From: Zetaproteobacteria bacterium
Lineage (GTDB): Bacteria; Pseudomonadota; Zetaproteobacteria; Mariprofundales; Mariprofundaceae
Length of the DNA stretch: 34,112 nt
Assembly: GCA_003233235.1 (NCBI GenBank)
Contig: QILF01000156.1
Coordinates: 1-34,112, forward strand
Direction: 5' to 3'
Shown here: piece by piece, positions 6,230 through 14,037 of the stretch
How positions within the stretch are numbered: position 1 is the stretch's first letter
Layout of the letters: every line of letters begins with the position of its first letter
Notes under the pieces: model-generated
Databases searched by the model: none
What the model was told of the DNA's origin: nothing
The model's input: only the letters and a program-made list of their open reading frames with translations
Translations under genes and position numbers: made by a program

Positions 6230-7228
6230 ATGATAGAAAACAAACAATCCAATTTTCTTTTATACAAAGGCAGCAATGGAAACATCAATATAGATGTTTT
6301 GCTGGAAAATGAAACGGTGTGGTTATCACAACAACAAATATCTGAATTATTCCAGAAAGAGCGCAGCGTGATTACCAAGCATATCAACAATGTGTTCAAA
6401 GAAGGGGAGTTGGAAGAGCAAAGCAATGTGCAATTATTGCACATTGCTCAATCAGACAAACCTGTGAAATTCTATAATCTTGATGTCATTATATCTGTGG
6501 GCTATCGCGTAAAATCACAACAAGGCACACGATTCAGACAGTGGGCAACAGCCCAACTTAAAGAGTTTATCATTAAAGGTTTTGTGATGGATGATGAACG
6601 ACTGAAAAATCCTAAGCAGCCTTTTGGTACGGACTATTTTGATGAGCAATTAGAGCGTATTCGTGATATTCGCAGTAGTGAACGGCGGCTTTATCAAAAA
6701 ATTACGGATATTTATGCACAATGTAGTATTGATTATGATGTAAATAGTGAGGTGACCCAAACATTTTTTGCGACTGCTCAAAACAAGCTGCATTGGTCTA
6801 TTGTTGGAGAAACTGCGGCGGAAATTATTCATCATCGTGTGGATAGTGAAAAACCAAATATGGGACTTACCAGTTGGAAAAATGCTCCAACGGGGCGTAT
6901 TCGCAAGCATGATGTTGGTATTGCGAAAAACTATCTATCAGAAAAAGAGCTTAACTTTTTCAATCGCATTGTGACGATGTATCTGGATTATGCCGAGATG
7001 CAAGCACTCAATAAACGGGTGATGACGATGCAGGATTGGGTCGTGAAATTGGATGCTTTTTTAACATTTAATGAAAAGGATGTTTTACAGCATCAAGGCA
7101 AGGTATCCCATGATATTGCAGTGGCTCTGGCTCATCAGGAGTATGAAAAGTACAGGGTAATGGAAGATGCAAAATATATTTCTGATTTTGATAGGGTGGT
7201 TGCCAAGTTAGAGGGTAAGCATGAGTGA
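6230..7228 (+). CDS. RhuM family protein (virulence RhuM / DNA-binding)
   Basis: 332 residues from the Met at 6230, whose ATG overlaps the fic stop (ATGA). The N-terminal part has the family's pattern TVWLSQQQISELFQKERSVITKHINNVF (key W26, Q30, L33, F34, R38; about 25-52), which looks like a helix-turn-helix. FYNLDVIISVGYRVKS follows (about 82-97), then RQWATAQLKEFIIKGF (about 104-119). The C-terminal half is helical. The biochemical role of RhuM proteins is not established. They are frequent passengers in type I restriction operons together with fic and RecG-like genes, between hsdS and hsdR. The end overlaps hsdR by 8 bases, so the two are translationally coupled. No damage is visible. Confidence 0.85.
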   Translation: MIENKQSNFLLYKGSNGNINIDVLLENETVWLSQQQISELFQKERSVITKHINNVFKEGELEEQSNVQLLHIAQSDKPVKFYNLDVIISVGYRVKSQQGTRFRQWATAQLKEFIIKGFVMDDERLKNPKQPFGTDYFDEQLERIRDIRSSERRLYQKITDIYAQCSIDYDVNSEVTQTFFATAQNKLHWSIVGETAAEIIHHRVDSEKPNMGLTSWKNAPTGRIRKHDVGIAKNYLSEKELNFFNRIVTMYLDYAEMQALNKRVMTMQDWVVKLDAFLTFNEKDVLQHQGKVSHDIAVALAHQEYEKYRVMEDAKYISDFDRVVAKLEGKHE

Positions 7229-10200
7229 CTTAACCGAAGATGCCATTGAGCAAAACTTAATCGACCTGCTGCAAAAGCAGGGATATGTGTATTTCAATGA
7301 TGCAGACATCAACCCGACAAGCGATAACCCACAACGGGATGCCTTTGATAGCGTGGTATTAGAAAAACAATTTCAAGCTTGTTTGCAAAAGCTCAACCCT
7401 GAAATTCCTGAACCTGCCCTGCATGAAGCATTTCAGCATGTGCTACACCTTGGCACAAATGACATCATGACCAACAATGAGAAGTTCCACCAAATGCTTT
7501 GTGATGGTGTGACCGTTGAGCATTTTCAGGATGGGCAATCGGTTGGGTTGCAGGTGAAACTGGTTGATTTTGAGAACTTTGGAAATAATGAGCTTTGGGC
7601 AGTGAATCAGTTTGTGATTAAAGAGAATAACCAGTCCAAACGATTGGATGTAATCCTGTTTGTGAATGGTCTTCCCTTGGTGGTAATTGAGCTTAAAAGT
7701 GCCATTAGTGAAAAGGCGACACTGGAAAGAGCATATACGCAGATTCAGAACTATAAGGCTGCCATACCTTCAATCTTTAACTATAACGCGCTGTGCATCA
7801 TATCCGATGGCATAGATGCACGGGTAAGCTCTGTCTCTGCGCCATTTTCACGATATTTGGCATGGAAAAGCCCGAACAAGGAAGATAATAATGTTATTCC
7901 CGAACTGGAGGTTATGGCGAAGCAGATGCTCAAGTCTGATGTGTTATTAAAACTTGTTCGTTTTAATACTGTGTTTGAATCGGAAGAGGTGAAAGACGAA
8001 AAGACGGGTCTACTATCGTTGATTAAAATCAAAAAAGTGGCTGCTTATCATCAATATTACGTGGTTGAGAAAGCTGTTCAGTCCACTTTGCGAGCGATGA
8101 AACGTTCGGAGCATGAAGTGCAGGAAGACCCTGCTTCCTATGGTTTGAAATCTGTGCAAAGCCAACCTGTGGGCGACCGTAAAATTGGTGTGGTTTGGCA
8201 TACTCAAGGTAGTGGCAAATCGCTCTCGATGGTGTTTTATGCAGGGCAGTTGGTGGTTGAACCTGCCATGAAAAACCCAACGATTGTGATTCTTACAGAC
8301 AGGAATGATTTGGATGACCAACTCTTTGGCACATTTGGCAACTGCGTATCACTTCTAAGACAAACGCCTGTACAGGCAAATAATCGAAACCATCTAAAAG
8401 AGCTTTTGACCGTCAGTGGTGGTGGCATTGTGTTTACGACTATTCAGAAGTTTTACCCTGAAAATGGCAGTGACAGTTATGATGCACTTTCAGACCGAAC
8501 CAATATTGTTGTTGTGGCCGATGAAGCACACCGCAGCCAATATGGGTTTACAGGCAAGGTGGATGAGCAAGGCAATATTAAATACGGCAATGCCAAACAT
8601 TTAAGGGATGCACTTCCGCATGCTTCATTCATTGGCTTTACAGGCACACCGATTGAGAAAGAAGACAGGGATACGCAGCAGGTCTTTGGTGAATACATCG
8701 ATGTGTATGATATTGCTCAGGCTGTGAAAGACGGGGCGACTGTGCCATTGAGCTATGAAAGCCGATTGGTGAAAATTAAATTCAATGAGGGAATCAACAA
8801 AAAGGTTGATAAACTGGTGGAAGGTATTGAAGGCGCAACCGATGAGCAGCTTGAAAAGTCCAAAAAGAAGAATGCACAAATCAATGCCGTTGTGGGGCAT
8901 CCTGACCGACTCAAAGATATTGCCAGAGATATAGTCACTCACTTTGAAGCGAGGCAGGAAGTGTTTGAAGGCAAGGGCATGATTGTCTGCATGACTCGCC
9001 AGATTGCCGTTGATTTATATACTCAGATTATCGAACTGAAACCTGAATGGAATGAAGACGCTCTGGATAAGGGTGCAATCAAGGTTGTGATGACCAGCTC
9101 ATCGGATGACCCTGCAAGTTTCCAGCCTCACCACACCAACAAGAAAGACCGTAAAGCTTTGGCTATCAGGCTTAAGGATGCGCATGACTCATTAAAACTG
9201 GTGATTGTACAATCCATGTGGCTGACAGGCTTTGATGCTCCACCACTGCACACAATGTATATTGATAAGAAGATGCAAGGTGCAGCCTTGATGCAGGCCA
9301 TCGCAAGGGTGAATCGGGTGTATAAAGATAAGCCTGGTGGCTTGATTGTGGACTATATCGGCATTGGGCAAGACTTACGCTCTGCTATGCAGATGTACGT
9401 TGAGAGCGGGGGGCAAGGCGAAGTAGCTCCTGATATTAAAGAAGTCATTGCTGGCATGCTGGCTAAGTTTGAAATTGTGCAGCAGATGTTCCACCCGTCT
9501 GCTGTGGATGCACGGGCAGGTGGCTTTGATTATCAGGCTTATTTCAAGGCAGAGACTAGCGAGAAGCTGAAGCTCTTGCTCGCTGCTCAGAACTTTATTT
9601 TAAATGATGAAGAACTGAAAGACCGTTTCATGGCTGAAGTGATAGCATTATCTAAACTCTACGTGATGGCAGTGCCGAGTTATGAATCTGAGAAAATAAA
9701 AGATGATGTGGCTTTCTTTCAGGCAATCAATTCACGAATCAACAAGTTCACCCCATCTGGTGGCAAAACAGATACTCAAGTTGATTCAGCTATTAAGCAG
9801 ATTGTGGATGATGCTTTAGCCAGTGATGGCGTGGTTGATATTTTTGAGGCGGCTGGGGTTAAAGCTCCGTCACTGGATATTTTATCTGAAGAGTTCCTGC
9901 TTGAAGTCAAAAATATGGAGCATAAGAACCTTGCTTTCGAGTTGCTTCGCAAGTTGCTCAATGAGGAAGTGAAAGTCAGAAAGCAGAAGAATATGACTCA
10001 GGGTAAGAAGTTCTCTGAAATGCTTTCCAATGTGATTAAGCGTTATCACAACAATCAAATTGATACGGCTCAGGTGATTCAGGAATTGTCTGAAATCGCA
10101 AGAGATATGAAGCTGGAAGACAGCAAAGCCCACGAATTGGGTTTAACACCTGAGGAGTATGCCTTCTACTCTATCCTTGCCCAAAATGACTCCACTTCAT

Positions 10201-10427
10201 TCTTGGAAGACCACAAGATGAAAGAGCTGATTCATCGCATCGTGGAAATCATTCGCAAGAATGCGACGGTAGATTGGAACAGGCGTGATGACGTAAAAGC
10301 CAAGCTTCGCCTTTTGGTGAAAAAGGTGCTGATGCGTTATGGCTATCCGCCTGATTTAGCGAAGATAGAGGCAGACCGTGTGTTGGAGCAGAGTGACTTG
10401 TTGGCAAGTGAATTTTCTTCAGTCTGA
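7221..10427 (+). CDS. hsdR: Type I restriction enzyme, R subunit (HsdR)
   Basis: The motor and nuclease subunit of a type I restriction-modification complex, 1068 residues and full length. Nuclease domain: RLDVILFVNGLPLVVIELK, with Asp143 and E157-x-K159 of the PD-(D/E)xK core. Motor: HTQGSGKS (Walker A, 327-334), DEAH (434-437), FIGFTGTPIEKED (motif III) and TGFDAPPLHTMYIDK with ALMQAIARVNRVY (motifs V and VI). The C-terminal part matches the DUF3387-type helical region that docks on the methylase. It needs HsdM and HsdS to bind and modify DNA; neither is in the window. They may lie left of the IS or be lost. The start is fixed by an 8-base overlap with rhuM. No frameshift is visible, so the gene may still be functional. 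Confidence 0.95.
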   Translation: MSDLTEDAIEQNLIDLLQKQGYVYFNDADINPTSDNPQRDAFDSVVLEKQFQACLQKLNPEIPEPALHEAFQHVLHLGTNDIMTNNEKFHQMLCDGVTVEHFQDGQSVGLQVKLVDFENFGNNELWAVNQFVIKENNQSKRLDVILFVNGLPLVVIELKSAISEKATLERAYTQIQNYKAAIPSIFNYNALCIISDGIDARVSSVSAPFSRYLAWKSPNKEDNNVIPELEVMAKQMLKSDVLLKLVRFNTVFESEEVKDEKTGLLSLIKIKKVAAYHQYYVVEKAVQSTLRAMKRSEHEVQEDPASYGLKSVQSQPVGDRKIGVVWHTQGSGKSLSMVFYAGQLVVEPAMKNPTIVILTDRNDLDDQLFGTFGNCVSLLRQTPVQANNRNHLKELLTVSGGGIVFTTIQKFYPENGSDSYDALSDRTNIVVVADEAHRSQYGFTGKVDEQGNIKYGNAKHLRDALPHASFIGFTGTPIEKEDRDTQQVFGEYIDVYDIAQAVKDGATVPLSYESRLVKIKFNEGINKKVDKLVEGIEGATDEQLEKSKKKNAQINAVVGHPDRLKDIARDIVTHFEARQEVFEGKGMIVCMTRQIAVDLYTQIIELKPEWNEDALDKGAIKVVMTSSSDDPASFQPHHTNKKDRKALAIRLKDAHDSLKLVIVQSMWLTGFDAPPLHTMYIDKKMQGAALMQAIARVNRVYKDKPGGLIVDYIGIGQDLRSAMQMYVESGGQGEVAPDIKEVIAGMLAKFEIVQQMFHPSAVDARAGGFDYQAYFKAETSEKLKLLLAAQNFILNDEELKDRFMAEVIALSKLYVMAVPSYESEKIKDDVAFFQAINSRINKFTPSGGKTDTQVDSAIKQIVDDALASDGVVDIFEAAGVKAPSLDILSEEFLLEVKNMEHKNLAFELLRKLLNEEVKVRKQKNMTQGKKFSEMLSNVIKRYHNNQIDTAQVIQELSEIARDMKLEDSKAHELGLTPEEYAFYSILAQNDSTSFLEDHKMKELIHRIVEIIRKNATVDWNRRDDVKAKLRLLVKKVLMRYGYPPDLAKIEADRVLEQSDLLASEFSSV

Positions 10428-10501
10428 GCTTTGTGCTTTAATCGGTAATACGGCAATCCCCCCCAAAGACAACATATCAAGCATGCGCGCGAAATGCACG
10501 C

Positions 10502-10705
10502 CTAGTCCTTCTGCCCCCCTGCTGGATAAATAAGGGGCCAAACATCAATACGCAGCTCAGATATACCACCACCGACAGCCTTTACATCGCCGCAGTTACC
10601 AATGGACAACCTGCGAATGCGTGCAAGGATTTTCGCTTTTGCTCGTATATCCCGTAAACAGGAAAACCATCGTTGGAAGTTTCTAGTCTGGCGAATCTCG
10701 AACAC
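10502..10705 (-). pseudogene. Truncated type II addiction-module toxin (RelE/HigB-like killer protein)
   Basis: A 67-codon frame starting at GTG with the family's opening FEIRQTRNFQRWFSCLRD, then AKILARIRRLSIGNCGDV and GISELRIDV. This matches the 'putative addiction module killer protein' family, RelE-like ribosome-dependent mRNA interferases of about 95-100 residues. After SELRIDV the expected GPGYR...YF core is replaced by WPLIYPAGGQKD and a stop, so the catalytic C-terminus is lost. The antitoxin, normally next on the same strand, is not recognisable in the following bases (to 10428). It lies at the edge of the A+T-rich island and is probably dead. Confidence 0.65.
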
Positions 10706-10818
10706 AGTCTGCGTTGTATCTCAATGGATACAAAAGTCAACTTTACACGGACCTGCGAAGGCAAAATAGAGACACACAGCGCGCGCTGTGTAGGATGCGG
10801 CTGGCTATCGGAGGTAAG

Positions 10819-11379
10819 GTGATTCCCGACTGGTACAACGACATTGAAGCTTGGTTCGCCAGCCATCGTATTGTGGCCACAGCACCCGTTGCAGTGCTGC
10901 TGATTGTGCTTGCCGATCCTACACCGCTACTGCTAACCATCGGCGGCGCGATGGTGGTACTTGGCGAAGCCGGACGCATGTGGTCGAGCGGGCATATCGA
11001 CAAAAATCAGCAATTGGCGACTGCCGGACCTTATGCACATACGCGCAACCCGCTGTATGTGGCAAACTTATTACTACTCACCGGTTTCTGCGTGATGTCC
11101 GGTCATGCATGGCTCACCGCCCTCGCCCTGCTCGCTTTTGCGATGATTTATCGCCCGGTGATTCGCGAAGAAGCGCAGCATATGGATAAATTATTCGGCG
11201 ATGACTACCGCAAATGGTCTATCGACGTGCCGCTATTTTTTCCACGTTTAACACCTGCAAAAAATGCCGTCGGTTCATTCTCGTGGCCGCTGGTAATCCA
11301 GCATCGCGAACACAAAAATGCCGCCGCATTCCTGCTTGGTATTGTCATCTTCTGCGCCATTTATTTCTGGAGACACTGA
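10819..11379 (+). CDS. Isoprenylcysteine carboxyl methyltransferase-family (ICMT/PEMT-like) membrane methyltransferase
   Basis: About 186 residues. Hydrophobic helices lie at the start (VATAPVAVLLIVLADPTPLLLTIGGAMVV), in the middle and at the C-terminus (AAFLLGIVIFCAIYF). The family signature is clear: GPYAHTRNPLYVANLLLLTGF, the SAM-binding loop of the ICMT/PEMT fold, and REEAQHMDKLFGDDYRKW near the end. The substrate is unknown in bacteria; a lipid or envelope component is likely given the glycosyltransferase next door. I chose GTG at 10819 because GGAGG lies 4 bases upstream; ATG at 10795 or 10714 are alternatives in the same frame. The stop is 13 bases before the GT9 start, so the two are probably one operon. 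Confidence 0.75.
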   Translation: MIPDWYNDIEAWFASHRIVATAPVAVLLIVLADPTPLLLTIGGAMVVLGEAGRMWSSGHIDKNQQLATAGPYAHTRNPLYVANLLLLTGFCVMSGHAWLTALALLAFAMIYRPVIREEAQHMDKLFGDDYRKWSIDVPLFFPRLTPAKNAVGSFSWPLVIQHREHKNAAAFLLGIVIFCAIYFWRH

Positions 11380-11392
11380 CATCCGCGCCCTG

Positions 11393-12499
11393 ATGGTTGT
11401 CTGCCGGTATCTCGGTGATGTTTTATTGGCGACACCGCTGGCCCAATCGCTCAGCGAAGCCGGTTACAGCATAGATTGGCTGGTTGCTCCCGGAACCGAG
11501 AGCATCCTTGAAAATCAACCGTATGCGCAGCAGGTTTTTGTCGTCGATCAATCAACCCCGTGGCATCGGCAACTGGCCCTGTCCATTCGATTTTTCCGGA
11601 AATACGATAAAGCTTTCGCCCTGCCCTCCACGGATCGTGCCATGTTTTTCGCTTTGTCCGCATCCGCATCAACGCATGCACTGATTGCGGCTGATCGATC
11701 GCAGGATGCATGGAAACGACGCATGGCACGCACGTGGCTTGATTATATTCCCGGCAAACACATGGTCAGTCTTGCTTGCAAACTGGCCGAAACCGCTGCA
11801 CTGCCTGCATGTAGAAATGTGAAAATAACATGGTCGGAAGAAGATGCGCAGCAGGTTTTTTCGCTTCTCCCGTGGGACAAAGAAACGCCTTACATCCATA
11901 TCCATCCGTTTGCCCGCTGGCCGTACAAGTGGTGGCGTAGCGGAGAATGGAAAACGCTCATCGGACGGGCAGAAAAGAACGGGCTGCGCGTGGTCATTAC
12001 CGGCTCTCCGGCTGAAATAAATCAGGCAACGGTACTTGCGAAAAATTTCGCCGAAAACGCTGTTTGCATACTGGCCGGACAATTAAACTGGCGTCAACTG
12101 GCCTGTCTTTCACATACTGCACAGGCTTATATCGGCATGGACACCGCCAATACTCATCTGGCGGCGAGCACGGACACACCGGTTATCGCACTTTTCGGGC
12201 CAACCGATCCGCGCATCTGGGGTCCGTGGCCAAATGGTTTTAACGGCTTAACACCGTGGCAGGCATCCTCCGACGACGGCATTCAGCGGCAGGGTAATAT
12301 TTCGCTGTTACAGGGACAGCAGGATTGCGTTCCCTGCCAACTGGAAGGCTGCGAACACCGCCCGGATTCGGTCAGTTTATGCCTGAAAGAAATGCAAGCC
12401 GAATGGGTATGGCAGGAGGTCGAATTCCGGCTCCAGCATCGTTCGGTGGATATGAAAGCTGAAAGAAAAAAGCAAACCAGCCAAGGAGGTGCTGATTAA
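11393..12499 (+). CDS. Glycosyltransferase family 9 (heptosyltransferase-like)
   Basis: 368 residues, LPS-core type. The N-terminus MVVCRYLGDVLLATPLAQSL is the GT9 opening (usual form RLGD-LL-TP), and the C-terminal domain has IGMDTANTHLAASTDTPVIALFGPTDPR, the donor-site signature (Asp, His and the FGPTDP loop). Such enzymes add heptose from ADP-heptose to lipid A-core at the cytoplasmic face. The Met at 11393 leaves only one to five residues before the RYLGD motif; no good Shine-Dalgarno is visible, and RAL just before it reads well, so the true start could be a little upstream. The last codons (about QGGAD) and the stop lie inside the left end of the MITE at 12484, so the original C-terminus was replaced. 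Confidence 0.85.
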   Translation: MVVCRYLGDVLLATPLAQSLSEAGYSIDWLVAPGTESILENQPYAQQVFVVDQSTPWHRQLALSIRFFRKYDKAFALPSTDRAMFFALSASASTHALIAADRSQDAWKRRMARTWLDYIPGKHMVSLACKLAETAALPACRNVKITWSEEDAQQVFSLLPWDKETPYIHIHPFARWPYKWWRSGEWKTLIGRAEKNGLRVVITGSPAEINQATVLAKNFAENAVCILAGQLNWRQLACLSHTAQAYIGMDTANTHLAASTDTPVIALFGPTDPRIWGPWPNGFNGLTPWQASSDDGIQRQGNISLLQGQQDCVPCQLEGCEHRPDSVSLCLKEMQAEWVWQEVEFRLQHRSVDMKAERKKQTSQGGAD

Positions 12500-12514
12500 T
12501 TCTGGGTAAAGCAG

Positions 12515-12693
12515 AGCCACTTGCAAAAGTCCGGGTGGATGAGTTGCAATCCCACTTCGAGTGCGATTTTGAGTTGGAATGAGGTGAATGGTGGTTCCAT
12601 TTGGTGAATGGTGGTTCCATTTGCCGAAATTACAACTCAAAATCACGCCGCAGTGGGGAAGCAAATCGCCGCTCACGACTTTTGCAAGTGGCT
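12515..12693. repeat. Fold-back insert nested in the MITE
   Basis: AGCCACTTGCAAAAGTC (12,515-12,531) is the exact reverse complement of 12,677-12,693. An inner pair, GATTTTGAGTTG at about 12,564-12,575 and CAACTCAAAATC, is also exact. Between them the arms match only in part. The loop holds the 20-bp tandem duplication. AGCAG flanks the insert on both sides (12,510-12,514 and 12,695-12,699), as expected for a short target duplication. Confidence 0.75.
12583..12622. repeat. Two tandem copies of a 20-bp unit
   Basis: GGTGAATGGTGGTTCCATTT occurs twice without a gap in the loop of the fold-back insert. The copies are identical, which suggests a recent duplication. Confidence 0.95.
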
Positions 12694-12836
12694 CAGCAGA
12701 TTGCATTCAAGAATGTGCCAAATCAAGGCGCAATGTGCGCGTCACAGCACGGCTATTGCGAAAGGTTGCAACGCCGAGTTGGTGCATGATGAATGCAACA
12801 GCGAATTCATGAATTGATCAGCGCATCCCTAAGCAT

Positions 12837-13994
12837 TCAGCTCTTGCCAAGACGATGCGCAATCCAATGCATCAACTGCTGATGAATAACATAAAACATC
12901 TCGCCACTCTGCACCAGCCACTTTGGCAAAGCTCCCTGCTCGGCACGTCGCCACAGCAGTAATCCGAATATCAGAAAAGCCATCTGCCCGGCCCACATCG
13001 ACCATGCCGGAAACGACCCCAGACTCACTTGCCGGTGCAGCACCAGTTGCACGTTGTAGAGCAGAATCAGCAATCCGATACCGTAAAGAAAAGAACCCGT
13101 CCGACCCGAACGTTTGGGAGCCAGCGACAACGGCAACGCAAAAACACATAAAATCAGCACCGTGGTCGGCAAAATAAGTCGCCTGTTCCACTCGGCAACG
13201 GCATCGGGCGCGTGAAGCTGCTGAATCTTCTCCCACAACTGCGCCGGTGACATCATAATCACATGGTCCATTGAGCGTGACAGTCTAGCGGCCCCCAAAG
13301 GGCCAAAAGGAATATCCACATCGTAATTGGTAAAAGCCAGCATGCGCTGATTATCACCTTCACCTTCAAGGCGCGTTCCCTGATGCAAACGCAAGCGTAT
13401 TCCGCCTCTGCCCGGTGTCAATTCTGCCGTCTCGGCCAGATAAAAAACCGGCCCGCCCGGACGCCCGTCCTCCAGCATCACGCCGTGATAAAGCCCGTCA
13501 TCATCTTTCCCGTTGACATAAAAAGTAATGTTTTCAACGTCACGCGAAAACCGTTGCGGAGTGAACTCGGGAGAACCTTTAAGGTTGTAGAGCTGGCTCA
13601 ATACGTTATTAAATGCCAATTGTCCCTGTGGCAGGATATACATTGAGGTGTAAAACAGTGCCGCATACAATACAATCGCCATCACAATCACTGCCCGGCA
13701 AATGCGTGTATAAGACATTCCCGCCGAGCGCATCACGTCAATTTCACTACCCTGCTGCAACGCAGTAATCACATTCTGCATCGACAGGAAAAAAGCAATA
13801 GGTACAGTCAGCAGAATAAAATACGGTAACACAAACAGCATCAGTTCACCCAGCAAACCCCACGGCGCACCCGCATCAGTAATCAGCGACAGCAATTTCA
13901 GCGCGCGACCGAAAAGTAATACGCCCGTCGCCAGAATCAGCCCGGCGGCAAAGGGAACCAGCCACAATCTCAGCACATAACGATCCAATATCAT
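12837..13994 (-). CDS. lptF: LptF/LptG family LPS export permease (YjgP/YjgQ)
   Basis: 385 residues from the ATG at 13994; a TTG three codons upstream (14003) is an alternative. Layout is that of LptF/G: three N-terminal membrane helices (about 10-30, 50-75, 97-118), a periplasmic beta-jellyroll (about 130-265) and three C-terminal helices (about 270-365). LptF and LptG form the membrane part of the LptB2FG ABC transporter that lifts LPS from the inner membrane to the Lpt bridge. The opening MILDRYVLRLWLVPFAAGL and the segment QQGSEIDVMRSAGMS (the coupling helix that meets LptB) support it. Only one member is present here; whether it is F or G needs comparison. Last gene of the leftward operon, 43 bases after nagZ. 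Confidence 0.85.
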   Translation of the reverse strand: MILDRYVLRLWLVPFAAGLILATGVLLFGRALKLLSLITDAGAPWGLLGELMLFVLPYFILLTVPIAFFLSMQNVITALQQGSEIDVMRSAGMSYTRICRAVIVMAIVLYAALFYTSMYILPQGQLAFNNVLSQLYNLKGSPEFTPQRFSRDVENITFYVNGKDDDGLYHGVMLEDGRPGGPVFYLAETAELTPGRGGIRLRLHQGTRLEGEGDNQRMLAFTNYDVDIPFGPLGAARLSRSMDHVIMMSPAQLWEKIQQLHAPDAVAEWNRRLILPTTVLILCVFALPLSLAPKRSGRTGSFLYGIGLLILLYNVQLVLHRQVSLGSFPAWSMWAGQMAFLIFGLLLWRRAEQGALPKWLVQSGEMFYVIHQQLMHWIAHRLGKS

Positions 13995-14037
13995 GCCGCA
14001 CAACCTAGCATTTCACGCCACCCGGATGCACAAACCA

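Larger units (their letters stand above)
5153..6233 (+). pseudogene. Broken fic gene (Fic-family AMP-transferase) with several lesions
   Basis: The remains of a Fic protein run from MTYHPPFTITT to a C-terminal winged helix (SITRSQMAGQIGKDIRTIGR) ending GSDKAAHWELL. Lesions in order: a one-base loss near 5363 (GKP then SVRELAEVKG in the next frame); a 30-bp palindrome at 5494-5523 adding about 12 codons; an extra G near 5572 that turns GGTAAA into a stop; the 162-bp MITE at 5678-5839 between DAHPLI and SSVFHYEF; loss of about 35 codons after the active-site motif HPFIDGNGRMG (about 5875-5910); and a second palindrome at 5982-6007 in the linker. Catalytic His and GNGR are still readable, but no full product can be made. 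The open frame from 5697 starts inside the MITE and is artificial. The end overlaps rhuM (ATGA). Confidence 0.85.
12484..12829 (+). mobile_element. 346-bp composite MITE, sibling of the element in fic, split by a fold-back insert
   Basis: The left end AGGAGGTGCTGATTAATTC and the right end (read inward) GGGATGCGCTGATCAATTC are terminal inverted repeats of the same kind as at 5678. Flanks CCAA and CTAA suit a degenerate YTAR target duplication. The right two thirds (12,696-12,829) match the minus strand of 5678-5839 closely. The left arm ends at AAGCAG, after which an unrelated fold-back sequence (12,515-12,694) is inserted; the match then resumes. No coding capacity. The element covers the end of the GT9 gene and almost reaches the lptF stop at 12837. 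Confidence 0.8.
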
